From: Fallopia convolvulus | Taxonomy: Eukaryota; Streptophyta; Magnoliopsida; Caryophyllales; Polygonaceae | Direction of reading: 5' to 3' | Assembly: GCA_964016875.1 (NCBI GenBank) | Contig: OZ024729.1 | Location: 24,262,494-24,326,493 of the forward strand | DNA: 64,000 nt | In this document: positions 10,490 through 23,593 of the stretch, one piece after another | Position numbering within the stretch: the stretch's first letter is position 1 | How the letters are laid out: the number at the start of each line of letters is the position of its first letter | Program-made: the position numbers and the translations under genes | Notes under the pieces: generated by a model | The model's input: only the letters and a program-made list of their open reading frames with translations | The model's database searches: none | Told to the model about the DNA's origin: nothing

Positions 10490-12006
10490 TGTTATGATGG
10501 TTTCCCACACACTCGCAAGAATACGAGATCTATCGTAGTATTAGACCAGGATCGAATCACGGGGATTATTTCTGTTTTAGTAAATTCTAGAAACCAATTC
10601 CTAAGCCAAATAAATGATTATGAAGTAATTCTAACTAAAGAAAGCAAGTAAAACAAGTAAATTATGAGAATAAAAAGTATATGATAAAGCAAAGTTCCAA
10701 GGCAAGGAATCCCCACAACTTTGATCCATGGAGTTTGAATCACACTTTTACCTAAACTGAGTTGGATATTTTGTTATGAATGTTATTGTCTAATGTCATA
10801 AATTAACTTTTCTCAAAGTTTAACTTAATGTACTTCCATCGAATAAAGAACCCACTCTCGTGACGAAACAAAACCGATAGAGACCCTTTAAGAACTTAGA
10901 AATCTAGATGGTAAACCAAATTTTTCCCACTCTCGTGATGCATCAAACTTGACTCAAACATCTAGAAATTCTATGACAATTAACCACATGAGAAACTAAT
11001 CCTCAAGTTCAATTCTAGTTTTTTCCAAATAGATAGAACCACCTCTCGATGTGTTCTCTCTATTTTGTTTACTCACTTAGACCACCACCTCTCGATGCGC
11101 AACCTAAACAAGACTCTAACAAGTTTAAACCTATTAGATTAAGCCACTAGAATCAAATCATATTAATTTTCCAACTCAATTCAAGCCAAAAGTATTGAAT
11201 CTAATCCGCTTCACATTGTTGGGATCAACCAAACCCTAGAACTATAGAGTTTAGCCTAACATAATGAAATTCATGATCAAATCAATAAACTCAAACATGA
11301 AATATAAATAAGAACAATAATTGAAAGAGAAACTTACTAGTAATTCAATTGCAACAAAACAAAGTAGATCCAAGAGTGCAAATTCTCCAAATTGAAAGAG
11401 CGTAAATCTAAAACCCTAGAAAATTGTCTTCTCTCCTTTCTCTCTACTTGCAATTAGAAATAATAATAATGCATAATAATATCTCTAACTTGTCTTCCAA
11501 GAAGTTAAAAATAAGAAATAAACTAAAGATATCCAACGCTACAAACAAACTCGGGCCCAAAACAAAGCCCAAAAACTCGTCACGGAACAAAACAAGGGAG
11601 TCACGGTCGTGACTATTTTCTGTCACGACCGTGAAAGCACTTCGTAGCCCTTCACGGGTGGCTTCACGATCGTGAAACGCCCGTGACTCCTACACTTGGC
11701 CTCTAGAATCTCCTTCGACCGTGAAACATCATTCATGACCGTGAAACATGCCCGTGACTCCTACACTTGGCTAGTTTCTTGCCCTTATAGCTTCTCATAG
11801 GTCTTCTACCATCGTTCTCTTGATCTCAAATTCTTCTTTAAAGTCCAAAAACACCATCAAATCACCTATAAAAACAAAACACACTTGTGTAGACTCCATA
11901 TCTCAAATAATATGAAAATCCCACAAAACCACTAGAAATTAAACTTAAAAAGAAAGAAAACTATATCTAAATGCACATGCCAACTATGCAAGTTAAGATG
12001 AAATCA
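10490..12006 (-). repeat. 3' LTR of the Athila-like element (1,517 bp)
   Basis: On the plus strand it starts TGTTATGATGG and ends GATGAAATCA; on the minus strand it opens TGATTTCATC. It contains a cluster of CACGACCGTGA/TCACGGTCGTGA words near 11600-11755 that can form hairpins. Homologous throughout to 14583-16126. Confidence 0.88.
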
Positions 12007-13393
12007 AATACCCCATACTTAGACTTTGCTTGTCTCCAAGCAAAAAATTAAATTTCAACCACAAATGCAAGAAAGAAGAAAATTGCCTCAACTTGTTCAA
12101 AACCTCCTGGTTCATGCTAATTGAAAGATCAAAGACAAGTACCATCATTGCATATCATTGTCATTAAACAAGAAATCCCTTCTTAGTCCCTAAACCTCAC
12201 AAGGATATAATGTGTTTCACTCACTCTCAATGTGTTTAGGGGTAATCAATAACACTCAAGTCTTAACTTTGAAAACCATCTACCATATGCCTGCATCAGA
12301 GTCCTAAATCTCCACCACTTGGGACAATTCACATGACATAAATCAAGAGGACTTTTATTAGGTTGTAATGAGGCCAATGTAAGGGAAAAAGGTAGGGAAT
12401 TATTTGGTCTTGTGGTGCTAAATCTGGGAAAGAGGAAACTAACCAAATCAAACAACACACCAAACTTAACTTTTCTTCCATTCTTCTTTTTCACAACCTT
12501 ATCACAACCAAACGTCAACTCCATTAACAACTTTATTTATTCAAACTTTTTTCTTTTTCGTTGCTTTTTTTTCTTTTTACTAACCGCACCACTTGCTTTA
12601 TTTCCAACAATCACCTCCAAAACCAAAAACATACAACTTCTTCAAGCTTGGCTCACACTGAGAAAACTTTAACAAATATCCTAATTCCCGGATGGGTAGA
12701 AGGCTAAAAGTAGGCTCGAGATGCTTTGTGGAGCTTCAAAAATGTCATAAAAAGGATAGAACATGGCTTGAAACACATGAAATTATATGTAACGGTAGTC
12801 AAAGGATTATGGCTAACAAAATAAATGCTTCAATCATTTCTATGTCATGAACAAAAGTCAAATATCTGGCCTTGAAAAAGGTTATAATGCAAGTTCTAGA
12901 GATTATGTAATCAAAGCAAGAATCACACACAAAGAAAATAAATGGACACATAAATGAAGTCCATTAGGCCAGAAATCTCACAAGGCTTTCGTCTAGGGAC
13001 CTATTCAAGCTATAATCTCATCAATAACTCCATGCTAGGCAATTCATCCAAGAACAATCAATGCATTTTTTTTTTGAGAATTGAAAGCTTAGCATCATAA
13101 GCAATCATTAAATCATAGTGGTATCATTCTTAAGCAAGGATATTCATCAAATCATCTTAACAAGTTTTTTTTTTCATTTTTTTATGACTCAAACTAAACA
13201 AAACATGCAAAGCTAAAGAACAAACATGCAAGAAAGAGAAAATAAACATGCAATGCAAGACTAACTAAAGTGAATGCACCCCACCCCATACTTAAACCCT
13301 ATATTGTCCCCAATATAGAAAATAAACAAGAGTGAGAACGAAACTCATAGATTAAAAGGCTCGGGTTGCCTCCTGAGAAGCGCTTCTTTAAGG

Positions 13394-13927
13394 TCAATAG
13401 ATTGACCTTTCACCAATGTCAAGTCTTCGGATCGGGATGGTCGGTGATACCCAACTCAATCGGATCGGGTTCTTTGTAAGGCTTGTGTCAAAATTTACTA
13501 ACCTTGAAATACCTCTAGTTCTTGTGCCAAAGCTCAACAAAATCATATCTAAGAACTCGGTGTAGGAGGTATGGTCCCGACCTTCTTGTACTTTTGCTTC
13601 TAGGAAAATATTCAACTTATGATGAGTAAGAAGCACTTGATCCCCGGGCTTAAATTCAACTTGTGCTCGATCCTTAGAAAATATGGCCTTCATACACCGC
13701 AGAGTAGAGGGTAATGGCTTCAACTCTAGCTTTAAGACTTCTAGCTCGCCCAACGGGACCTTATATGCAACTTTTCCATGGACGAGGGCTTCCGATGACA
13801 CCTCTAAGTATGGATCTTGAAGCTTTGGTGGTGGAGAATATGGAACCACTTTCTCCTTGGCGGGATAAGAAGGTATCTCGTCTTCTTCAACTGGGCCATC
13901 CGATTTTATTGTCTCCTTAGCTGTCAT
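13394..13927 (-). pseudogene. Integrase C-terminal remnant fused to linker (Athila-like)
   Basis: The open frame begins MTAKETIKSDGPVEEDEIP, a polar Pro/Glu-rich linker like that after Athila gag. It then contains KAIFSKDRAQVEFKPGDQVLL, whose FKPGDQVLL block is the signature of the Gypsy integrase C-terminal beta-barrel. Everything normally between (protease, RT, RNase H, integrase zinc finger and DDE core) is missing, so a large internal deletion has joined gag-side and integrase-end sequence. Confidence 0.65.
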
Positions 13928-14466
13928 GGGCTCCTTTTCATTTTCATGTAGTTGCCATTCCTCAAAGACACCGCTGAAATCTGGCCTTTCAAATTCTCAT
14001 CGGGACGACTTAGTAGAGTACCTAAAGGTCTAGGAGCATTGGCTGTATTTTGAGCCACTTGAGTCTTTGTCATCTTTTGTGCTTGTGCAAGTGATTGCAC
14101 CTTATTAGACAACTCTTGCATCTCAACCGTCATATTCTCCACCATCATATTCTCCATAGCAATCAACTCTGGAGATTTCTTAGGAGCCACTGGTGGAACT
14201 GGGGGAGGTCGAGCTTGATAGCATGACGCCAACTCAAAGCGATGAGTTGTAACCTAAGGAAACGCGACCCCTGAGATTAGGCCACGATTAGTAAGCAACA
14301 TGTACTCACGAAGAGTAGTGGGTTGTGGTGGAAGATGTGCCCTTGAAGCTTCAACTTCAAATAGCTCAACCTCACGTTGAGCAAAGCCTTGCAAGCGAGA
14401 ATTCATTTGACCAACTGTCTGCTGCAGACCTTCCATGACTTCGTCACGGTTCTCCATAATAGTCAC
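13924..14466 (-). pseudogene. Athila-like gag fragment with one in-frame stop
   Basis: Two pieces in the same frame, 14466-14254 and 14232-13924, are separated by a stop near 14254. The first carries MTIMENRDEVMEGLQQTVGQ, a coiled-coil-like stretch. The second has a Pro-rich run, a Met/Glu-rich helix, and the gag-end signature GTLLSRPDENLKGQISAVSL seen in Athila-type gags. Only the C-terminal part of gag is present. Confidence 0.6.
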
Positions 14467-14554
14467 CTACAACCAAAGACAAAAAGAAACAAATAAAAAA
14501 AATAAAAGGGGACTTAGATGAACTAGTATGTTAGAACCAACTAAAACTATCAAT

Positions 14555-14574
14555 AATTCCTGGCAACAGCGCCA
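14555..14574 (-). other. Primer-binding site resembling tRNA-Asp
   Basis: On the minus strand, nine bases after the 5' LTR, the sequence TGGCGCTGTTGCCAGGAATT matches the complement of the plant tRNA-Asp 3' end except for a few transitions. Athila-type elements commonly use this primer. Confidence 0.7.
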
Positions 14575-14582
14575 AAACCTAT

Positions 14583-16126
14583 TGTGATGGCTTCCCACAC
14601 ACTCGCAAGAATACGAGATCTATCGTAGTATTAGATCATGATCAAATCAAGGGGATTATTTCTGTTTTAGTAAATTCTAGAAACCAATTCCTAAGCCAAA
14701 TAAATGATTATGAAGTAATTCTAACTAAAGATAGCAAGTAAAACAAGTAAATTATGAAAATAAAAAGTATATGATAAAACAAAGTTCCAAGGCAGGGAAT
14801 CCCAACAACTTTGATCCATGGAGTTTGAATCGCACTTCTACCTAAACTGAGTTGGATATTTTGTTATGAAGGTTATTGTCTAATGTCATAAATTAACTTT
14901 TCTCAAAGTTTAACTTAATGTACTTCTATCGAATTAAGAACCCACTCTCATGACGAAACAAAACCGATAGAAACCCTTTAAGAACTTAGAAATCTAGATG
15001 GTAAACCAAACTTGCCCCACTCTCGTGATGCATCAAACTTGACTCAAACATCTAGAAATTCTATGAAAATTAATCACATGAGAAACTAATCGTCAAGTTC
15101 AATTCTAGTTTTTCCAAATAGATAGAACCACCTCTCGATGTGTTCTCTCTATTTTGTTTACTCACTTAGACCACCACCTCTCGATGCGCAACCTAAACAA
15201 GACTCTAACAAGTTTAAACCTATTAGATTAAGCCACTAGAATCAAATCATATTAATTTTCCAACTCAATTCAAGCAAAAGGTATTGATTCTAATCCGCTT
15301 CACATTGTTGGGATCAACCAAACCCTAGAACTATAGAGTTTAGCCTAACATAATGAAATTCATGATCAAATCAATAAACTCAAACATGAAATATAAATAA
15401 GAACAATAATTCAAAGACAAACTTACTAGTAATTCAGTTGCAAGAAAACAAAGTAGATCCAAGATTGCAAATTCTCCAAATTGAAAGAGCGTAAATCTAA
15501 AACCCTAGAAAATTGTCTTTTCTGCTTTCTCTCTACTTGCAATTAGAAATAATAATAATGCATAATAATATCTCTAACTTTTCTTGCAAGAAATTAAAAA
15601 TAAAAATTAAACTAAAGATATCCAACCCTACAAACAAATTCGGGCCCAAAACAAAGCCCAAAACCCCGTCACGGAACAAAACATGGGAGTCACGGTCGTG
15701 ACTATTTCCTGTCACGACCGTGAAAGCACTTCGTAGCCCTTCACGGGTAGCTTCACGACCATGAACGCGCTTGTGACTCCTACATTTGGCCTCTAGAATC
15801 TCCTTCGACCGTGAAACATCATTCATGACCGTGAAACATGCCCGTGACTCCTACACTTGGCTAGTTTCTTGCCCTTATAGCTTCTCATAGGTCTTCTAAA
15901 CTTCTTTCCTTTGCTCCAAAAGATCTACCATCATTCTCTTGATCTCAAATTCTTCTTTAAAGTCCAAAAATACCATCAAAACACCTATAAAAACAAATCA
16001 CACTTGTGTAGATTCCATATCTCAAATAATATGAAAATCCCACAAAACCATTAGAAATTAACCCTAAAAAGAAAGAAAACTATATCTAAAATGCACATGC
16101 AAACCATGCAAGTTAGGATGACATCA
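14583..16126 (-). repeat. 5' LTR of the Athila-like element (1,544 bp)
   Basis: Plus-strand start TGTGATGGCTTCCC and end GATGACATCA; read on the minus strand it runs TGATGTCATC to CCATCACA. The right target duplication ATCTC follows at 16127-16131. Confidence 0.88.
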
Positions 16127-16131
16127 ATCTC

Positions 16132-16560
16132 TCTTACTCTAGCTTAAATACTTTGGTGTTTAGGATATAAGGTAAGACGTTGAGCAAAACTTGTAATCTT
16201 GTGAGAAAGAAATAGAGAACTTATGTGTGGGACACGTGCAAGTGGTGTGGTCGGGTGTTCTTAGACATAATGTGAGATTGAGAATGTAGGCAAAAAGGTA
16301 GAGCATGGTTCAAGGTTGTGAGATTTAACTTGTACATGAACACTCAAGAAATCAATAGAGCGAGTCAAAGGACTCTTGAAATCCGACCAAGTGAGAAGCT
16401 TGGAAGGGAGTGATTTTTCTCTAAGTAAAATAGTTGGTTTACGAAGAGTTTCCACTACACATCACGTGTCATTTACTTTTGGTAACGTCCTTCCTGGTTG
16501 ATTATTCCGCTGCATTGTTACTCAAAGTGAACGACTTCGCAGGAGTCACTGACTTGTTTA
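16132..16560. other. Sequence between Athila-like and Copia elements
   Basis: No gene seen. It may be the 5' untranslated leader or LTR end of the Copia element that follows, but I could not find a primer-binding site or a matching second LTR. Confidence 0.35.
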
Positions 16561-16566
16561 AGTACT

Positions 16567-19500
16567 AATGATCCTACAACCAACACTGCTATCAATGACT
16601 CTTTCTAGAAGCCTCCGATACTCAAGGTTGGAGAGTATGACTGGTGGGTTGAGCAGATGAAGACCCACATCTGCTCTCTTGATGGTCAACTATGGAAGGT
16701 GATTGAAATATGTTCGGAAACCTTTCTTGATGAAGATGGGAAAATAGAAAAGACCACTACCTAGTACGATGATGTCGACTTCAAGAAGCTTGAAAAGAAT
16801 GCAAGAGCTAAGAAAGTTCTCCATCATGCTCTTACAAACGGTAACCTCAAAAAGGTGATCGGATACAAGACTGCCAAGCAAATCTGGGAGGCTCTGAAAA
16901 GACTTCATCATGGTAATGAGGATGTGAAGAGAGATAGGATCATAAGTATCAAAAGGGAATATGAGAATATCTTTCAAGGAAAAGGTGAATCTTTTCGTGA
17001 CTATCACTCTAGATTTAAGAATCTTGTCAACCAACTGGAATTTCTGGGAGATAAGCTTCCTCAGTGGAAGCAAACCAACAAGATGATCTCGGTATTGAAC
17101 AAAAGTTGGGACACCATCGTTGCGTCTCTACTTACTCAGAAGGAAACAAAGTCGTTGACTTTGGAAGATCTTGTTGGACAACTCACCATGTATGGAGGTA
17201 TTCAACAAAGAAGAGAAGATCGTCATGATTCAGAGAAAGTCAAGAATATTGCTCTCAATGTCGAAAGAGCTTTCACCTTAGCTCAGGGAGATGATGACGC
17301 TGAAGGAGTAGATGAGGATCTTGCCCTTATCTTAAAGGCCAAGAAGAGGTTGTGGAATCGTAACAAAGCTCCTGTCAAAGCTCTTGAGTCAAGAAAGGAC
17401 ATGAAGGACATGAAGGAGGTAATTTGCTATCAATGTGAGGCAAAGGGACATTTTTCTAAGCAATGTCCTAGAAGAAAAACTGGAGAAGCTGGCAAGGTGA
17501 TGATGGCGACTTGGGACATGACTGATGATGACGACGAGGTGTCGCCGACAAGAGGAAAATGTTGTATGGCCGTTGAAGACAAGTCATCTCAAGAGGTAAA
17601 TGAATTTAAACTTTCTTCAATTCTTGCTAAAAAGACTAGAGAACAGTTGTTTGCTATCATCGAAAGGCTTGGAACTCATGTCACTGAGTTGAATGAAAAA
17701 GTAGAAGTAAATGAAGAAACCATATCCAACCTTCTCGATGATAACAAAGTCTAGTCTAATAAAGCTATTGAACCGGAAAAGGCTTTTTCTCCTAAGTCAG
17801 TGACTTGTGAGTCTTGCTTTGACTAAAAAATCTTAGGTCGTTGACTTGCAAAAGCAAGTTGAGGATCTTGAAATGCAAGTCACTAACCTAGAAGGAGAAA
17901 GACTTATGCTTAGGCTTGGTCATGCTAAGTTGTCCAGTGAGTTAGAAACTCTTAAAGTTGAGGATGAGACTAAAAGAAAGAAATGGTTGGATGAGTTTGT
18001 TGTTGATAAAACTCAAGAGGCCAGAAATGACTATAAAAAGAAGTTTGTGAAGGAGTTTAACAAATCTGCAATTGGCTATGCTCTTGCACTCAATACTCAG
18101 GGTACCAAACATGCTCCCTTCGTGTCTAAAGGTAACGCCTCTATGTGTAGTGACAATGCAAGTTGTTCTACACATGTGGCGGCCAAGCGAGACAAAGGTA
18201 AGCAACAATGATCTCCTGGTCAAAAGGTGCACAACATATGGAAAAAAAACAAGTCCAGGACTCGACTTCGTCACAAATTGATTTTCATTCTCACATCAAT
18301 AACAAATCCATCTATCCATGCTACAACAAGAATGTGGGCATGAAGTCTCATAGGACATGTTGATATTGCGGAAAGGCTGGTCACTACCAATATGATTGCC
18401 ACAAAAATACCAGGGATGAGAAAAATGCCAGGTCGCAGACTCTGGGTGATAGTCATGACAAATCTGTTGTTTCTGACTCTCCTCCATGATCTGTTTGTGC
18501 CAGTTGCAATAAATGTTGTCCTAGAAGTTATGTCGTTGCCAAACCTAGAGGAGTTAAACAACTATGGGTTTGTAAGAACTAATTCTTTCATTGCAGCTTG
18601 AAATGGGTGACAAGGAGCCCTGGTTCATCGATAGTGCGTGCTCAACTCATATGTCTGGAAACCCCAGAGATTTTGTCTCTTTTGAAGCGTATAAAGAAGG
18701 TAAGATTACCTTCAATAACAATATTAAAGGTGGAATTTCAGGTACATGAATGGTAATTATTTCTGAAAAACTGACTATAGATGACGTGAACTTGGTAGAC
18801 AATCTCAGTTTTAAGCTGCTTAGTGTTTTTCAAATGTGTGCTAATGGAAAAATTCAAGTTGTTTTTGATAATAAAGGTTGTCAGGTGATGGAAATTGACT
18901 CGAGGAAAATTCTTCCGAAGGGGATGTGTGAAAACAATCTTTATAAAGTAGACCCTTGTTTTGGACCCGAGGAAAAATTGTCTCAAAACAGTTACACATG
19001 TCGCCAACCTCTGGCATAATAGGTTTGGCCATGCAAGCTTTCAATTCATAGACAAACTTCATAAACAAGAACTGGTTAGAGGACTGCCCAAGATTGATCC
19101 AAACAAATATGAAGTTTGTGTAACTTGTGTGAGAGGTAAGCAAGTAAAGTCATCCTTCAAATACAAAAAGGAGGTAAGTACCACTAGACCCTTAGAGCTC
19201 GTTCATATAGATATGTGTGGTCTCATGCGTGTCCAAAGTCGGGGAGGAAATATCTATATGTTTATTATTGTCGATGACTTTTCACGGTATACTTGGACAA
19301 TTTTTCTGTCTTCTAAAGATCAGATTTTTGAAGAATTTGAAGCATGAGTGAAAGTTGTTGAGAAAAAGCTTAGAGTTGCTCTTGTGTCAATCAGGTCAGA
19401 TCATGGCACCGAGTTCAAGAACTCCAAGGTTCTAGTTTTCTGCAAGAAAAATGGCACAAGTCACAACTTCTTAGCGCCAAGAACTCCTCAGCAAAATGGT

Positions 19501-20466
19501 GTGGTTGAGAGAAAGAATCGGGCCTTGGAAACCATGTCGCGGACACTGCTTATTTCGATTGGTCTTCCAAGAAATTTCTGGGGTGAAACCATTAATGCAT
19601 CTTGCTATGTGATGAATTGAGCCATGCTTCGTCCACTACTTGGAAAAAACTCCTTATGAATTTCTTAGAGGAGTTAAACCAAGTGTCACCCACTTACGCA
19701 CTTTTGGGTGCAAATCTATGTTCATAATAATGACAAGGACAGTCTGGGAAAATTCGATCCAAGGAGTGATGTTGGCACTTTTGTAGGTTATTCACAACAT
19801 AGAAAAGCTTATAAAGTGTACAACAAGAGAGCGAGGAAGATTGAAGAAAGTGTTCATGTTGTATGTGATGAGAACACGATGGGAGGCTTAATGATTCGGG
19901 ATCACAATGATGGTGATCAAGGTTTTTATCTGGTTCAAGATGAACTAATTCTTGATAAGTCAATAGAAAAGGAACCAGAAGTTAGTGACAATGATGGTGT
20001 CCTTGACTCGAACATAATTGAAGGAAGTAATCAAGGTCAAGAAAATGGTGACGGTGAGCAAGATGAAAGAGAAGAGTCTCATGAGAGTCCATAGAAATCT
20101 AAAGATGATTTAGAAAGAACACCTCAAGCATATGTCAGTGACTTGATATAACTACAGGTCAGGAACCACCAACAGAAAAGTGCTCATCCTATCACTAACA
20201 TCCTGTTTGATTTCTCAAAGGATGTGCAAACCAAGTCTTCTCTAAACAATTTCTTTGCTTTCAATGCCTTCATCTCTATGTTGGAGCCTAAAAATGTTGA
20301 TCAAGCCTTGAAAGACTCAGATTGGGTCAGTGCCATGCAAGAAGAACTTCGTCAATTCGAAAGGAATAAGGTTTGGCACTTGGTCCCTAAAAATGATGAA
20401 GTTGTTCCTTGTTCTCAAACAATATTTTGCGTAGCCTATGTGTTTAGGCTTTTAAACTTTTTATGA
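16567..20466 (+). pseudogene. Decayed Ty1/Copia retrotransposon gag-pol, truncated in reverse transcriptase
   Basis: Order: gag (PPILKVGEYDWWVEQMKTH from 16612); a CCHC knuckle CYQCEAKGHFSKQC near 17430; a coiled-coil stretch at 17846-18100; a second knuckle whose Trp codon is now a stop (YCGKAGHYQYDC near 18370); protease WFIDSACSTHMSG near 18622; integrase zinc finger (LWHNRFGHAS through CVTCVRGK); integrase core with Asp in VHIDMCG, Asp in IRSDHGTEF and Glu in QNGVVERKNR; then the first part of RVT_2 (DSDWVSAMQEELRQFERNKVW). Stops (16762 TAG, 19345 TGA) and frameshifts break it. It ends abruptly near 20420; the rest of RT, RNase H and the 3' LTR are absent. The two-knuckle layout with a coiled coil suggests the SIRE/Maximus lineage. 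Confidence 0.85.
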
Positions 20467-21081
20467 ATTGGATCCATATGTTTTGGCCTTATTTTGGATT
20501 CCAGATGGTGCAGATTATGTGCCCTAATGGTGTTTATATGATCGGATGTTTTTCTAGCGCATTTGTGTTATATTGCGTGTGTACTTTGTCTCTATTTGTG
20601 TTTGTTTTGTAGGTATCACATGTTTTGCAAGAGTGGTCTCTAAATGGATCTAGATGTTGTGTTAGGTGTAACATGTTCGAGGGTTAGAAACTTTTGTATA
20701 GAATGCTAAGGAGACATATATGTAACGTGTTGACACAAAGATGAAAAGAATGTAATGCAATCTTTATTAATGGAATAAAATATGTTTAAGTGTACATCTC
20801 TTTGTATCGTTATTGTTACTTAAGATCTCCCCTTACTATAGAGTATCTTAGGTAGTCTCAACTTTAGCATCTTCGACTAGTCTTGTACGCATGTTGGCCT
20901 ATTTGAAAGGAGGGGCATGTGTTTAGGCTGTAACTTCACAAGGCGTTCCTTGTTAGTTTTAGAAATCAGGCGTCTAGGGCTAATACGTAATATGTGGAAG
21001 AGTATACTTAATGTTATGAAAGAAATTAGTTAATTACCTTATCCTTGGCTTGTTGTGGATCCCTACATGTTGGATGGTAAC
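20467..21081. other. Unassigned AT-rich sequence
   Basis: No gene, RNA or clear terminal repeats. The phrase TGTGTTTAGGCT occurs at about 20439 and again at about 20918, which may mark ends of an unrecognised fragment. Confidence 0.35.
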
Positions 21082-22059
21082 TTATAAATGATAGAGCTTT
21101 AAATGTATCGCGTTCCATATTCTCGGAATAAGTTTCTCATCCTCTGACACTAACTCATAAGCGCCTTGCCCAACAACTTTAGGGATCATATTTGCGACCC
21201 CAATGTGATTCCCCCACTCGCCATCGTGGAGGTCACATAACACTGTCTTCACTTCGATTTCCTTGATGCACCTTGCGTATAAACCTGAAGACATCCACTT
21301 GAAAAAAATGTTATCTTTAATCACGAAAGTGAATGCTTTTACCTTGAGTTACCGAGCAACTTCCTTATCTTCTGGTAATACTCCGTAATGTAACCATTTT
21401 ATGAAAGGTGTTACCCATGATGACGTCACATTGTCTTTCCGAACCTCCAATATGTTAACATCTTTGTTGATCGACGATGCATCCAAATGTAGGAAAGGAA
21501 TTTTTTCTTACTCCCTAGGATCGATAGTTGACCTGAGGTTAGCTAGTACGTCAATTTGTGTATTGCCATCCTGAGGAACTTGTCATAGTTGAAAGTGTTG
21601 AAAACTTTTGATGATGTTTTTTACTTTCTCCAAATATGCCATCATCTTTGAATCCTTGGCAGCATAGGAACATGTTACTTGATTAACAATAAGTAATGAA
21701 TCACAAATTACCTCGATGTCTTGGATGTTCAGATCTTGCGTGATAGTAAGACCTATTATGAGCGCCTCGTATTCTGCTTCGTTGTTCGTAGATTTGAATG
21801 TAGAGCGCACGGCTTGGGTTATCCTATCCCCTTGTGATGACTTTAGTACTACCACCAATCCGACTCCAACTTGGTTCAAGGCTCCATTAGTGTGTAGCAT
21901 ACATCTTCCAACAAATAACTTCTTTTTTTGAATATAAACAATAAATGGATCAACACTTGAATACAAGAAATGGTAAAATTGAAATGAAGATCGAAAGAAC
22001 GTTGTATTGCAAGTTGACCTCAATATCCAAAGAGAGTTGAGAGTTGATTTTCTTTTCAA
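21082..22059 (-). pseudogene. Ty3/Gypsy (Tat-type) RNase H and integrase remnants
   Basis: Frame 22059-21583 contains the extra RNase H domain of Tat/Ogre-type elements: a GALNQVGVGLVVVL strand, NNEAEYEALIIGL carrying the catalytic Glu, and VICDSLLIVNQV carrying the next Asp. The piece at 21324-21082 joins an integrase zinc-finger-like stretch (CDLHDGEWGNHIG) directly to a typical integrase tail (PRIWNAIHLKLYHL), so the integrase core is deleted. No LTR pair was recognised around it. Confidence 0.65.
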
Positions 22060-23585
22060 CCTATTTTGCCTTAGTTTCGTGTACCTCTCATTCTTCTCTT
22101 ACTTGACCACTCCTTTTGGAGATTTCACCTCCCTTGTTAATCACTTTTAGTGCCTTCTTCACTTAAAGTGTTTCCCCATTTCTCGCTCCTCATTGGTTGT
22201 TATCAACTTCATCCTTTGATATTCGCTATTTGGCCCATTGCTGACTTTCAACCCAAAAACGAAGGCCCAATAATCGCCGACTTTGATGAAGTCAGCAACT
22301 TGAGATTATGGAGCGAAAATTGAATTGCAGAAAAGACATACCCGACTCGTTATTTATAGTGGAACACTTAGTCAACCAACTAGTTAATCAAGAAAATCAC
22401 TCCTTTACAAGCTTCTCACTTGGTAACACTTAAAACGTTGTATTTGGCTTTATTAATCTCTTGAGTATGTTTATAAGAGCAATCCGATGATCAACCCTTA
22501 TACCTCCACGATGCTCGTTTGCTCTATGAAACCCTGCCCCTTTCTCTCTAAAACAATGCTAAAGCTTCGTAGCAACTCTCTTTCTGATCACACATGAAAT
22601 TCTCAATATAAGCTTACACCTATTTCTCTTCATAGGATCTCTATTTATACTAGTTGGATTCACCCTTGATCGTAATAAGATATTCTCTCCTTATTTGCAC
22701 AAAAGAAAACAAATTTTTTTCTTACAATAGGCCGTAACTTAATTCTATTCAAATATATCATATTCAAACTACTTTGACAAAGTCTTCGTATCTCTTTCCT
22801 TGTTTCCATAACTAACACTTCCTTTCTTCTTTTCCTTGGATTGCAAGCAACACCAAAGCCATGTGTTTCTTCATTGAATATTCAGATCTTCTTTTAACAA
22901 CTAGGATCTTATATTTTTGAAAAAACATTCTTCAATCTTTAATCGACATTCTCAAATGTTCTCCAAGTTGTAAAGTCTACAAGTTCTTAAACTCTTCCAT
23001 CAAGCCTGCGACTCAGTAAAGCAGTTGTCAAGTTTGCAACTTAGTAAAACAGTTTTGAACTCTTTATGGTTTGGAACCATCAAAACCAAAGTCATGGACT
23101 CCCGAATTCTAACTTACAATAGTTATGTTTTGTTTTTGTGTATATAATAACTGAAGTTGCTAAATTAATGGTGTAACATCAAATGTTAATGTTACATTTT
23201 ATAATATTTGTGTATACCAAAGATTATAAAATTAATGGTTTTAAATTAAGATGATTTAATAGATTTTTATATGTGTCCCAATACTTGTATGCTAATTTTA
23301 TTACCTATAAAGTTCACATCATACATGCAATTTGAGGAAAATAAATAAATTATATTGCTTTTATTAAAAGTAGCATTACATTAAGACTTAATTGTATATT
23401 ACGGGTTTATGGAATTTTGGTAGTCAGAGGAATTAATAGAACTTCATATTCTACTACCCGAAAGCCTGAACCTTTGGGTAGGCTTTGCAGGATCAACAAC
23501 AATAATTACATATTTAGCATCGAAAAAAACTAGTGCTTAACACAAATTTTTTTGGTAATATATTATAAAACTGTATAATATATTA
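22060..23585. other. Unassigned retrotransposon-derived or intergenic DNA
   Basis: About 1.5 kb without recognisable coding. The left part may be the 5' leader or LTR of the Tat-type remnant, but no matching second copy lies in the window. Confidence 0.35.
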
Positions 23586-23593
23586 TAGATAAA

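Larger units (their letters stand above)
10490..16126 (-). mobile_element. Non-autonomous Athila-like LTR retrotransposon, complete with target duplications
   Basis: Two long direct repeats (10490-12006 and 14583-16126) enclose 2.6 kb. The 5-bp duplication ATCTC lies immediately outside both ends (10485-10489 and 16127-16131). Read on the minus strand the 5' LTR is on the right. It is followed by a primer-binding site close to the 3' end of tRNA-Asp, and a purine-rich AGTATGGGGTATT precedes the 3' LTR. The interior keeps a gag piece and an integrase C-terminal piece; protease, reverse transcriptase, RNase H and the integrase core are absent. It could move only with help in trans. LTRs are visibly diverged (substitutions and short indels), so the insertion is not recent. 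Confidence 0.88.
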
